64,000 nt of DNA, from positions 27,957,001 through 28,021,000 of the forward strand of contig JAPTOF010000002.1 in the NCBI GenBank assembly GCA_028554755.1, written 5' to 3'. Source of the stretch: Cordia subcordata (lineage: Eukaryota; Streptophyta; Magnoliopsida; Boraginales; Cordiaceae). The position numbers and the translations under genes were made by a program. How positions within the stretch are numbered: the first letter of the stretch is position 1; each line of letters begins with the position of its first letter. The notes under the pieces were generated by a model that saw only the letters and a program-made list of their open reading frames with translations, was not told where the DNA came from and did no database searches. Below, piece after piece: positions 13,801 through 23,197 of the stretch.

Positions 13801-14610
13801 GAAATAAATGAACAATTGATAATTATTCATTCTTCAAGCACATCATAGAGAGTGGTCTACACAACTTAAAGACTAACTACCTTCACAGTAGAATATATGT
13901 ATATCAAGTTTTTTCCGGGATGTACACCATTGACACACAGAGAAACTCAGAACTCACCGGCTCGGGCACTACAAAGGACACATATAAGTACAACATAGAC
14001 ATACCGATATCTTCACAGTGCCAGTAACTCACACCATTTCACCATTCCTCGCTTATTAACAGCAGAAAGAGCCACAATCTTATTCAGTTCTGACCAATCT
14101 AATCCGGTCTCCACAGAGACTTTGTAAGGAACCAACTCTTCAACAACAATTCGGTAAATCCGACTATATCTAAACATAATATCAAAGAACTAAGCATTGA
14201 TCATCTTACATATATTATTTTAACCATGCTAATATTGTAATAAAGTTAAGACCACACACAATAACTACCTTAAAACACACATACACGCATATTTAAATGA
14301 AGAGATAAATTTAAAAAAAAAATCAAAATTTGAGCTTCTTACTTGGACGTTGAAGAAATGCACGTGGAAATTCCGAAACTGATCCACGCAATTTTTCTTC
14401 ATGAATTGGTGATAGTATAGAAAATGCACGCCGAGCCCTCTTATAGAGAAACGGAAAAAAAAAAAAAAAAGACAGAAATGAAGAATTAGAAAATTACTTG
14501 GAATTTTAAATGTAATAAGCTATTGGTATATGCTAATAATTTTTGTTAATTACCATGTTGTTCGGCGAAATTGAATTTATGCAAAACCCTATCCATTTTA
14601 ATCTGCTCAT
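4677..14610 (-). CDS. ATJ1: ATJ1-type mitochondrial DnaJ (HSP40) chaperone, 19 coding exons
   Basis: J-domain co-chaperone that should stimulate mitochondrial HSP70 and bind unfolded clients. Exons, read downward: 14610-14554, 14439-14343, 13778-13692, 13600-13509, 12977-12894, 12766-12728, 12621-12505, 12415-12374, 12278-12191, 10783-10719, 10439-10377, 10302-10230, 9294-9203, 8127-8056, 7839-7783, 7149-7101, 7018-6949, 5723-5634, then one of two last exons (4776-4677 or 4812-4785). All phases agree. The protein is 477 or 453 residues. The first ~85 residues are rich in Arg and Ser with few acidic residues, consistent with a mitochondrial presequence. The J-domain runs from about 88 to 152, with HPD at 117-119. 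Four CxxCxGxG zinc motifs start at Cys231, 248, 266 and 280, followed by the client-binding C-terminal region. Domain order and sequence fit Arabidopsis ATJ1 rather than GFA2. The intron after exon 13 has a GC donor. Confidence 0.92.
13339..13458 (+). mobile_element. Short tRNA-derived SINE with target duplication
   Basis: A 94-bp insert (13352-13445) is flanked by direct repeats ATCAAGTCATAAG (13339-13351) and ATCAAGCCATAAG (13446-13458), 12 of 13 bases identical. The insert carries a plausible RNA polymerase III A box (TAGCTCAAGCGG, from 13363) and B box (GGTTCAATCC, 13407-13416). It ends in a short A run. It lies in the intron between exons 4 and 5 of the DnaJ gene, on the opposite strand to that gene. 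It could be a minimal SINE or a retroposed tRNA-like RNA; the target duplication argues for retroposition rather than a resident tRNA gene. Confidence 0.7.
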
Positions 14611-14759
14611 TGTTTTGCTTCGAAAATTTAACAGAAATGAAAAATGTGAAAAGTATAGAGAGAGAGAGTTGAGCGGTGAAAAAAGGTATAGGGTTTAACA
14701 GAAAGATGAAATGCAGAGTGAGAAGGCAGAAGAAAACGACGTCGTCTATGCTGTCCTTC

Positions 14760-16030
14760 TGACTTGCTCTCCACGGCTGTCCAGTTTTTTTTTTTTTAAT
14801 TTTTCCTTTTTTCTTTTTTTTTTAAGTTAAATAATTTGTATATCAAATATAGTACATATTTTCACTGTATAATAAAATTACAAAGGAGGTGGATTTGACC
14901 ATTCAATCCAAATGAACCAAATCTAACATAAATGGCAAATCAATTGGATAGGATCGGCAAATTAACAACATCTATTGAGAATTTGTGCACACTTTTATTA
15001 GATGACGGGTGAAAAGTGTGAAGATCATGTCTCCAAAAATATCATCCTTCTTTTAATTAAATAAGGACCAATAATTAATAGCATCTATTGAGAATTTCGA
15101 GATGATTTTAATGGACTTTACTTGCCAATTCAATCAGTTTTTTGTACCAAAATGTTTTTCTAATAAAAGCAAATAAGCATAGTATATTTACATGTCAAAA
15201 TTGGACTTAAATTGAATGAGAAATTAGTGATTAAAATTAGAGGTCAAAAGATGTGTGCTGTAGTGAAGAGTATTTTGAAATTACATGCTTCGGGAAAAAA
15301 TAAAAATAAAATATAAAAACAAAAAACTCACAGAAAAATATTCTCGGGGGCATTTTTGTGAAGTTTACTTCTAGGGAAAAAAATGGAAAGTTTTGAGACA
15401 AATGACCATTATTCTTTTCCATTCACTTTCCTATTTAAGGCTATCTTTCTACTTTACATTCATAAATTTATTAATTTCTTGAATTGAAAAAAATGGCTAA
15501 TCATCATATTTCACTCTAGTTAAAATTTTTGAGAAAATAAAAGAAATAAAATATAGTTCAAATAAATGCCATCAAATAGTATGATATTTGCAAAGATGGC
15601 ATAACTTATCTGCTAAAATTCTAATGATAATTACTAGAAAAAGAAATTGTATTATATCATTTAAAAATCTCAATCATAGTTTTCAAATACACAAGTGACT
15701 TCAAGTTTAAAAGTCTAATTATGCACTTGGTTGGTTTTAAATTTGAAAGATATACTAACATTTTGGACACTGTACTTTGTATATAGTGATTTATTTTTAA
15801 TAGTAGATAATAAATATAGTTAGGTTTATTTGTTCTTAAAACCAAATAATGAACTTAGTCACAAATTTTTTTTTAAATTCACAAATAAACATTGTTTTAA
15901 ATATTAAATGATTCACAACTAAATTTCAATTTAAACATAAAAATGTATCTAAACAAAAATAATAAATTAAATAAATAGGAAATATCAATGCATAGTTAAT
16001 AATGTTATATAAGTTCTATTTACAAGAGTC
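14760..16030. other. AT-rich intergenic DNA between divergent genes
   Basis: This stretch lies upstream of the DnaJ start and before the retroposed insert at 16045. It consists of T and A runs with no frame resembling a known protein. The DnaJ promoter should lie in its first part, near 14650-14900, but I could not pick out a convincing TATA box. Confidence 0.5.
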
Positions 16031-16035
16031 TTCCT

Positions 16036-16969
16036 AAACTTTTATACCTCTTCCCCCCCCCCCCTCCAAGGTTTCATACCTTCCCCTATTTGTGCATTCG
16101 TTTCTTGGTGACTTGCACCTTCACCCTCTTTCTTCTAAGGCTTTCCTTTGCTTGCTTTGTCCCAACATGGCTATGGCCTTGAATGGTTTTATCTTTATCT
16201 TCATCCCTTAAGATTAGCTTCTAACAATGGATATAGAGGGTTCATCATTGGATCTTTGGTGTTTTGGCCTTGAGTTGCCGCTTTTCAGCTCTTTTCGGTT
16301 TCAGTCCCCATTCTAATTGGATCTTGGCCAATCCTTTCCTTTTTTTTCTAGAACCGAGGGAGAAGTCAACCCCTTTGTGTCAGAGAGTGCTTGTGCTTAT
16401 CCCATGCCACCATTGTTGGTGGTTTGTCTGAAAACGATAGGTGGCATTTGCAACCACTTGTTTAAGCTTAGAACTCCAAATGTCATCTTCTTTTTTGGAA
16501 GGATTTTGACCATTGGATGATAATTTTTCCTGAGTCCAACCTCTAGGCGGGCTCGGAGTGGCCTGTTAACCACTCCTTTTCTTGCTTTTCTTTTGTGTTT
16601 GTTGCTGTTTGCTACAACTTTTTTAGATAGGTGTTATGGGCTTCTTTGATTTGATGGTGCTTAGTTTTCTTGCTTGGAATTGGAAAAAGCTTTTGCAAGG
16701 TTTGTGATGGTTCCATTTCTTCTTTGTTGGGACTCTTGTTCGCTGCAAAGTTGTTACACGTGCCTTTGGGTGTTGTAGCTAAAGTTTTTTCGAATGTTTC
16801 CTTTGTGTTGTTTGTCTGTATTGTGCTTGGGTTTAAGCCCTTCTGGATTTTCTTGTTTGGATGTTGTTTCAGCCTCTTTTAGGCCTTCCTTGTTTGGATT
16901 TTCTGTAGACCTCGTTGTAATTTTTCCTTCTTAATAAAACATTTTTTTGACCCAAAAAAAAAACTTTTA
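16036..16969 (+). mobile_element. Retroposed insert, probably a truncated LINE
   Basis: A 916-bp block (16045-16960) is bounded by AAACTTTTA at 16036-16044 and the same nine bases at 16961-16969. Its right end has an AATAAAA signal followed by a short A run, as expected of a reverse-transcribed insert on the plus strand. It has richer G and C content than its flanks and contains a run of 12 C at 16053-16064. Two open frames (16317-16520, 16670-16882) resemble nothing I know. A 5'-truncated LINE is most likely; a processed transcript is also possible. Confidence 0.5.
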
Positions 16970-17030
16970 ATTTCTACATTTTTTATGTCAACTTGCTTGG
17001 TATAGGTATTAGAATTAGGTTAAGTCCAAC

Positions 17031-17250
17031 TTAGGGCCTCTTTGGATTGATTTTTTTTTAAGAAAAAAATACATTTTTTCTTAAAAAAGTTACATTAAAT
17101 TTGTAATAATTATTTGATTTGAATTAAAAAAAAAATTGAAACTCTGAGAAAAGTACAAATACATCTTTTTTTAGAAATTATAATTTTCAGTTTCTCAAAA
17201 AAATTATTAAAAAATATTTTTTTAAAAAAACTAATCTAAACAAACCCTTA
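17031..17250. mobile_element. Tourist-like MITE, 214 bp
   Basis: The element spans 17034-17247 between TTA direct repeats at 17031-17033 and 17248-17250. Its ends are inverted copies: GGGCCTCTTTGGATT on the left and, read on the other strand, GGGTTTGTTTAGATT on the right. The inside is A and T runs. The 3-bp TTA/TAA target and the inverted ends are typical of PIF/Harbinger (Tourist) MITEs. At least four relatives occur in the window, near 21517, 44057, 54794 and 57316. Confidence 0.65.
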
Positions 17251-17967
17251 AGGAAACGCCACCATTTTAGTTGGGATTTAGAACCTTGCTTATGCGATTC
17301 GAAATTAGGCGGGCTAGGGCAGGAGTTTAACAAGGCCTTAGTTGTTAATGGTAATCTTGCTTAAATTGAATTAAATATTTTTAATTAAATAAAATTAGGA
17401 AATCGGACAAAGAAAACGATTTATACACGGATCGTACAAAGAAAAACGAAAAAACAAAACAAGAAACGGACACGTAGCATCTCCTTTGTTAAGAAAAACT
17501 CAAGACGCTCGCCGTATACTTTTCCCCCTACCCTTCCACGGGCCACACACACCCCCCCCCCCCGCCCCCCCACACACACAAAAATCCCGTTCTTTGTTGG
17601 ACAAGATCCTTCAAAAGCACTTGCACTGGTTTTTCGATTTTTGAAACGTTTCTTTCCTACACACTCGCCTTTTTCTTCTATCTCCATAATTGCAATCCCG
17701 CAAAACTATCAAAGGTTTGTGTATTTATTTATTTCCTCACCCTAAAGTTATATATAAGTTCTGTATTTTTGTGTTAAATAATCTTGATTCGTTTCAATGT
17801 AAAGTCTTTGGTATTTTTGTGCATATAAATGATTTGGGTACTTTTTTTATTTTTTTATTTTGTTTGAAATTTGCAGGAGTGGGCTGTTTATATATCAGAT
17901 TTGTGTGTTTTTCTGTGCTGGGTAATCGTATTTTGTTTCGAAAATTTGTTGGTATTGATTGATTTTG
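17251..17967 (+). promoter_or_regulatory. Kinase upstream region and probable 5' UTR intron
   Basis: This is the upstream region of the kinase gene. A pyrimidine-rich segment with C runs (17552-17563 and 17565-17571) precedes a probable leader. In the leader, a GT donor near 17714 and an acceptor TTTGCAG ending near 17876 could define a 5' UTR intron. No transcription start can be assigned. Confidence 0.35.
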
Positions 17968-20900
17968 ATGAGGAAGAAGAGGAAAGGAAGTGAAATTGTG
18001 TGCTCAAAGCAAAATGGTATTTTGGAATCAACCCATGATTTAGAATCTTCAGTATCAAATTTGAAGTTCCATTATTCATTAGAAGATTATTCTAGGTTGA
18101 AAAAGAGGTGTAAGGAAGAACTTGTGGTGGATGGTGAGGTTGTGGGTTCATGTAAAACTAGGCTTGCTGGCATTGCTGCAACTGCCCCACCATGTGGGAC
18201 CTCGTCGTTGGTGTTATCAGGGCGAGGGCTTAAGAGGAAGATAGGTTGCATAGATGTTGCAACACAGATGGGTAGGAAGAATCACATTGATGAAGATTAT
18301 GTTAGAGGGGAAACGATAGGGAGGGGTAAGTTTGGGTCCGTATGGTTGTGCAGGAGTAGGATTACTGGAGTGGAGTTTGCTTGTAAGACTTTGCAGAAAG
18401 GGGAGGAGACAGTTCACCGGGAGGTGGAAATAATGCAGCACTTGTCAGGGCACCCAGGGGTGGTAATGCTGGAGGCAGTTTACGAGGATGAGCAATGCTT
18501 TCATTTAGTGATGGAATTGTGTTCAGGTGGGAGGTTGATTGATCAGATGGCTAATGAGGGCGTGTATTCTGAACATCGGGCTGCAAATATATTTAAGGAC
18601 TTGATGATGATGATTAAGTACTGCCATGAAATGGGGGTTGTGCATCGGGATATCAAGCCCGAGAATATTCTTCTTACCTCTTCTGGGAAGATAAAGCTTG
18701 CTGATTTCGGCTTGGCGATGAGGATAGCTAATGGTAATTGCTTCTCTTCTTCATAGAATTCAAGAAATGATAGTGTACAAGAATGTATAGATAACCTTAG
18801 CTGCTTATGTATTTGATCTTTGGGGTTGCTCCTTGCACCCCCTTATTTTCTATTAATGAACTTTTACTTTACTTTTCAAAATATTTTATGATGTTGAAGT
18901 TTATATGCTGGAGTTTTTTCTATGTAAATGAATTCCTTTTGCATCCTTGGTCAAGTTAGGTGGTTCTAGTCTCTAGGTAACTATCATTAGCTTCTGTAAA
19001 TGTTGCAGAGGACTAGAAATTCTGATCTGCAGACAACTAGTTATCTGCGGTTCGACTGCCAAGACCTGCACCATCTCGCATATTAGAGTACAACTGTTTT
19101 TGCATTCTTTCTCTTGAGACTGTGGGAACAAGTCTCTGTTACCTTTTGCATCATCTCTAGGAGAATTAAAATTCACTTTTTGGTGTATGGCTGTTCTATT
19201 TAAACAACTCAGTATTTTAGTGCAAAAATTCAAAAATGTTAACTGATAATAGAAGAAAATTCATATGCTTTGGGAGTTGGCGTATAACCTCTTAGGGATT
19301 CAATGGGTTGCATCGAAGTCGTTATGTGAAGAGCGTTGTGCTTGGAATGGAATCAAGACGTCGAAGTATAATAAGAAAATTGTTCGTTCCATTCCTCTTG
19401 CGATTATTTGGAGCCTTTGGACAGAGATTTTGTAGAGCTTTTGAAGGAAAGGAATCTTCCATCCCCTTTTTGAAGAATCAATTGTTTTATATGATTTGTT
19501 TTTGGAGTAAAGGTCATTGTATAGTTGATGTAGATTGCCTACAAGAATGTATATATAACCTAAGTTGCATATGTACTTGATCTTGCGGTTTCCCCTTGCA
19601 CTCCTTTGTTTAACAATTAATAAAATTTGTACTTTTGGAAAAAGAAAATTCATATGCTTCTTGCTTTATATTGCTTTTTTCTTATGCTTTTGAAAGGAAT
19701 GAATAGATGAGTCAGAACTTGCTTTATAAGTGCTCACTGGAAAAGGGAGAGAAAATAGACGAGTTAGAACTTGAATAAGTATAATCATGATTGTTTTTGT
19801 TATCACTATAAATACTCCAGGTGTTGCTTTGAACTTATTTTTGATGTATCATACTCGTTTCGATTCACTTATGCTTGGAAGTAAAAAATCTACATTCATG
19901 TTAAAATTATGATGATCCTTTTAGATATTCAGCTGCGATTTGAGAATTTCATTTTCAATGCCTGGTCTTTATATTTATTACTGCTAGATTGACCTTAGGC
20001 TTAATGCCCCAACGAGCATAGTCAGAAAGAAGAGAAGGCCTTTGGGCAACTCAATAGGAATCAGAGGAGAAATCGACTTTCATTGCCGTTCTATACATTG
20101 ATTTTACCAACTTTGCTTTGTATGGTACAAATCTTATTTCAGGTCAGAAGTTAATTGGTTTGGCCGGAAGTCCAGCTTATGTCGCCCCAGAGGTTCTGGT
20201 GGGAAATTACTCTGAGAAAGTTGATGTATGGAGTGCTGGTGTTCTTTTACATGCTCTTTTGGTTGGTACTCTTCCATTTCAAGGAGACTCCTTGGGAGCT
20301 GTTTTTGATGCCATAAAGGACACGAAGCTTGATTTTCACTCAGGAAGATGGGAGTCAGTCTCCAGACCTGCACGTGATCTCCTTGAACGAATACTCACAA
20401 GAGATGTTGCAGCAAGAATAACTGCAGATGAAGTATTAAGTAAGGTTTTCATTCTGGTCAAAATATAAGATAGTAAACATGAAATCATAGCAACTTTTGT
20501 GATCATTTCTGAAAGTTGTAGAACTATTGACATTGCTTATAACATCCAACTGCCCAAAACCCAACCCCCCCCCCCCCCCGGGGGGCTTGGGGCGTTCCCT
20601 CCTCCTCAAGGCTCTGGGTATACTAATTAGCTTTAATTTATCAATGTTGTTTCAGGGCATCCATGGATTTTGTTCTACACAGAACGTACCCTTAAGACTC
20701 TGTCTCTGAAGTCAAAGTTGAAACATCAATCAGGAGCACCTTCTCAACTCCCAGCGACCACAAGACCTGAGTCAGATAGAAACAGAATTGGTGTTAATTC
20801 TCTCAGTCAGCGTACAGGCCCAGTTTCAGCATCTAGCAGTTTGTGTCAAAATTCAGAAGAGCAGGATGACTCTGGCTTTGTTGATGCAATTACAGTGGCA

Positions 20901-21014
20901 ATTTCCCATGTCCAAATATCTGAACCAAAAAGGAGCCGCTTGTGTCTGCCCAGCAGCCCAATACGGGAGCAATGCTCGTCTAACATGAAAGCTAATCTTT
21001 GCAAAGCATTCTAG
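17968..21014 (+). CDS. PEPKR2: PEPKR2-type serine/threonine protein kinase
   Basis: Protein kinase of the CDPK/SnRK-related class, closest in architecture to PEPKR2 (phosphoenolpyruvate carboxylase kinase-related). Its substrate is unknown. Exons 17968-18733, 20143-20439 and 20656-21014 join in frame to give 473 residues. The start MRKKRKGSE follows in-frame non-ATG codons and agrees with the family start as I recall it. A basic N-terminal region of about 110 residues precedes the kinase domain (about 110-360): glycine loop GRGKFGSV near 118-125, catalytic Lys140, HRDIKPEN at 226-233, DFG at 246-248, then GSPAYVAPE in the activation segment. All catalytic residues are present, so the kinase should be active. 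The C-terminal ~110 residues are Ser-rich and lack EF-hands, which excludes a classical CDPK. Intron 1 carries LINE sequence. Confidence 0.93.
18755..18885 (+). repeat. LINE 3'-end remnant in kinase intron 1
   Basis: ACAAGAATGTATAGATAACCTT and the following hundred bases resemble the 3' tail of the LINE insert at 19271-19641, including the run ending in CCTTGCACCCCCTT. The two are diverged copies of one family on the same strand. I could not find target duplications for this shorter copy. Confidence 0.45.
19253..19659 (+). mobile_element. 5'-truncated LINE with 18-bp target duplication
   Basis: The insert (19271-19641, 371 bp) lies between two perfect copies of AAGAAAATTCATATGCTT, at 19253-19270 and 19642-19659. 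Its reading frames, with shifts, contain IPLAIIWSLW and RAFEGKE, which resemble the C-terminal end (zinc-binding RT-associated region) of plant LINE reverse-transcriptase proteins. The tail has AATAAA and a short A run. Perfect long target duplications and 5' truncation are the hallmark of LINE insertion. The protein is broken by frameshifts and stops, so the copy is dead. It lies inside intron 1 of the kinase gene, in the same orientation. Confidence 0.75.
20565..20585. repeat. C15 run followed by G6 in kinase intron 2
   Basis: Fifteen C followed directly by six G form a perfectly self-complementary junction in the short intron between kinase exons 2 and 3. It could fold as a hairpin or an i-motif and is a likely site of length variation. 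Confidence 0.7.
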
Positions 21015-21644
21015 TACACTACTGATCCATGTACAGTTAACCCGCCGGACACCAATAATCTCTCTATAGTTCGTTAACCTATTCAGCTGCAATTTCAATT
21101 CACAAAAATAATCGCTGGCTTGACAGTATGGGAAAAGTGCACGTTTTTGTGCTTTGCAGCCTTGCTGGACTAACTGACTGTAAAATCTGATGAATCCGGC
21201 AGTGGTGTTATAGTGACGATATTGTCTAATCAATGTACAGAATATGTATATAGACAATGCTCGACTTATTACAAGCTTCCTAGGTTTAGGATACTGACAT
21301 TGTAGTGGTGTTCTTCATGTTAATTTCAGGGACTTGCTGATAATCAAATACTTCTTGGCTTATTCTTCTGTTTGTGTTTATTATTTGTTCCCTGGGATGT
21401 TCTTGCTCGTGTGTGCTTGTCGATGAATTGATTTGGTAGCTCCAATTCACAATGCTTTTCATTCCACCAAAATGGCAGCATCAATTGAAATCAAGCCTTA
21501 AACTTGCTTGAGTTTAAGGCCTGTTTAGATTAATTTTTTTTAAGGAAAAGTATTTTTTTTTAAAAAAGTTATATTAAATTTGTAATAATTAATTGATTTG
21601 ATTTTTAAAAAAATTAGAACTTTGAAAAAAACGTCAAATATAAT

Positions 21645-22641
21645 TTTTTTTTTGGATGAATTACTCAACTCCTCTCTGTGATTTGACAAATATGCACAAT
21701 AATACCTTATGGTTAGGAAATTAGCTAAGTCACCCCCTGTAGTTTTAATGATCGTGCACATAGACCTCCTCCGTTAATTTTTCCGTCTAAAATAACATGT
21801 TTTGACATGCACGTGCGGCTTATGTAATTTTGCTTTGTTTTTTTCATAATAAATACATTAAATAAACTTTTCTATCTTTAATTTGTTTAAAAATTAAAAA
21901 AAAACAATTAAATTAAAAAAAAAAGGACAAAAACCCTACCACCCTAGCCCATTGACCACCTGCCACCCCACCCCACCCCACGCCCACCCCACCCCCACCA
22001 CCTCCGTCACCCCTCGCCTCGCGCCCACCACCCACCCTCGTCAGCCGTACCTTTCACCACCCCCGTCACCCCTGTTGCCCCTGTGCCCAACCAGCCCCCA
22101 CCCCCGTCAGCCCCACCCCCCACCACCCCGTCACCCTTGCTGCCCCCACCCCCGTCACCCCCACCCCTCACCACCCCCCCGTCCCACTCCCCACCACCTC
22201 CACTACATCCGTTGCCTCAGTCCCCACCACCTCCACAACCTTTGCTGTCGCCCCCCACCCCGCACCCCTCATGTTTTCCATTTTTTTTGTATTTTTTCTA
22301 ATTTAATTTTTTATTTTTAAATAAAATAAAGATAAAATAGATATTTTATTTAATAAGTTAGGGGCAAAATAGACTTTTTAAGACTTTTTTTAAGTTTATT
22401 TATTTATTTTTTTTTTAAAATTAAATGAAGGTAAAATAGATTTTTTTATTAGATTAGACAAAGGCAAAAATGACATTTTACTAAAATCCCTTAAAAAACT
22501 AACGACAGTTAATTTTTGGAAGACGTGTGCACTAATGTTGAAACCATAGGAGGTCAAGTAACTAATTTTTAAAACACAAAAAAAAATTGTGAATATTAAT
22601 CAAATCACAAGGAAAAGTAAAATAATTCACCCATTTTTTTT
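21645..22641. mobile_element. Inner inverted-repeat element nested in the MITE
   Basis: The insert 21653-22633 starts TGGATGAATTAC and its reverse complement starts TGGGTGAATTAT. Similarity continues imperfectly for about 45 bases, including TGTGATTTGA on both ends. Eight T on each side (21645-21652, 22634-22641) may be its target duplication, although T runs make this uncertain. Long imperfect inverted ends and an 8-9 bp duplication suggest a Mutator-like MITE. No transposase is encoded. A related fragment may lie near 63150-63320. Confidence 0.55.
21937..22270 (+). repeat. C-rich imperfect satellite (CCACCCC-type)
   Basis: About 330 bases are built of variable CCACCCC and CCCGTCACC units, with almost no G outside CGTC. 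It is in the middle of the nested element and contrasts sharply with the AT-rich flanks. The long proline/histidine-rich frames found across it (21952-22320 and 22083-22301) are a by-product of the repeat, not genes. Confidence 0.75.
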
Positions 22642-23197
22642 AGAAGCCAAGATTTTTAGTTTCTTAAAAAGAAATTATTTTTTAAAAACTGTTAAAAAAA
22701 ACACTTTCGAAAAAAAATCAATCCAAACAGACCCTTAGCCAAACTAACAGTATCAAACGAACGATGATATGCAGACTTGACTTCAAATTGCTTGAGCTAG
22801 CCAGACTAGCAAGCTTAAGCAAACGATGCTATTACAGATTTGTTTCAGAAGCACATCAAGTGAAGAACAAAATCTGAACTATACTAGCTGTAATTCAACT
22901 ATCATTTTAGAAGCTAGAAGTATAAATTTCACGCGCTAATATACATGTTCTTTACTCAATAGAAGTGGACACAGTTCTTTGCACAAGAATCCAACGAAAT
23001 GTCGTCAAATTTCGAAGCTGAAGAGTGAGAAAAAAGAGCTCTTGAAAGTTGAAACGTGGATTTTCACAAGAAAATGAGAAATGATATACATCCTATTTAA
23101 CTAAGGAAATGGAAGAACACTGAGATATTAGGAAGTATTTCTTAAAATATTTCCAAGAGATCATATAGCCAAAAACAGAACAATCCTTTTGGCCTTA

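Larger units (their letters stand above)
21514..22737. mobile_element. Tourist-like MITE split by a second element
   Basis: The outer element (21517-22734) is flanked by TTA at 21514-21516 and 22735-22737. Its inverted ends are AGGCCTGTTTAGATT and, on the other strand, GGGTCTGTTTGGATT. Its left half closely follows the 17034-17247 element in sequence. The element is interrupted after about 135 bases by the 981-bp insert at 21653-22633 and resumes afterwards. It lies between the convergent kinase and SNARE genes. Confidence 0.65.

Noticed and set aside
14040..14170. Open minus-strand stretch reading [15 protein letters not shown], as a DnaJ exon
   Set aside because: Exons 2 and 3 already join in phase across it, and inserting it is not needed and has no family match.
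4677..14610. Naming the DnaJ gene GFA2
   Set aside because: GFA2 is also a mitochondrial DnaJ, but as I recall its sequence the zinc-finger and C-terminal residues here follow ATJ1 much more closely.
21952..22320. 122-codon proline/histidine-rich frame
   Set aside because: It is the translation of the C-rich satellite; a second frame across the same DNA is equally proline-rich.
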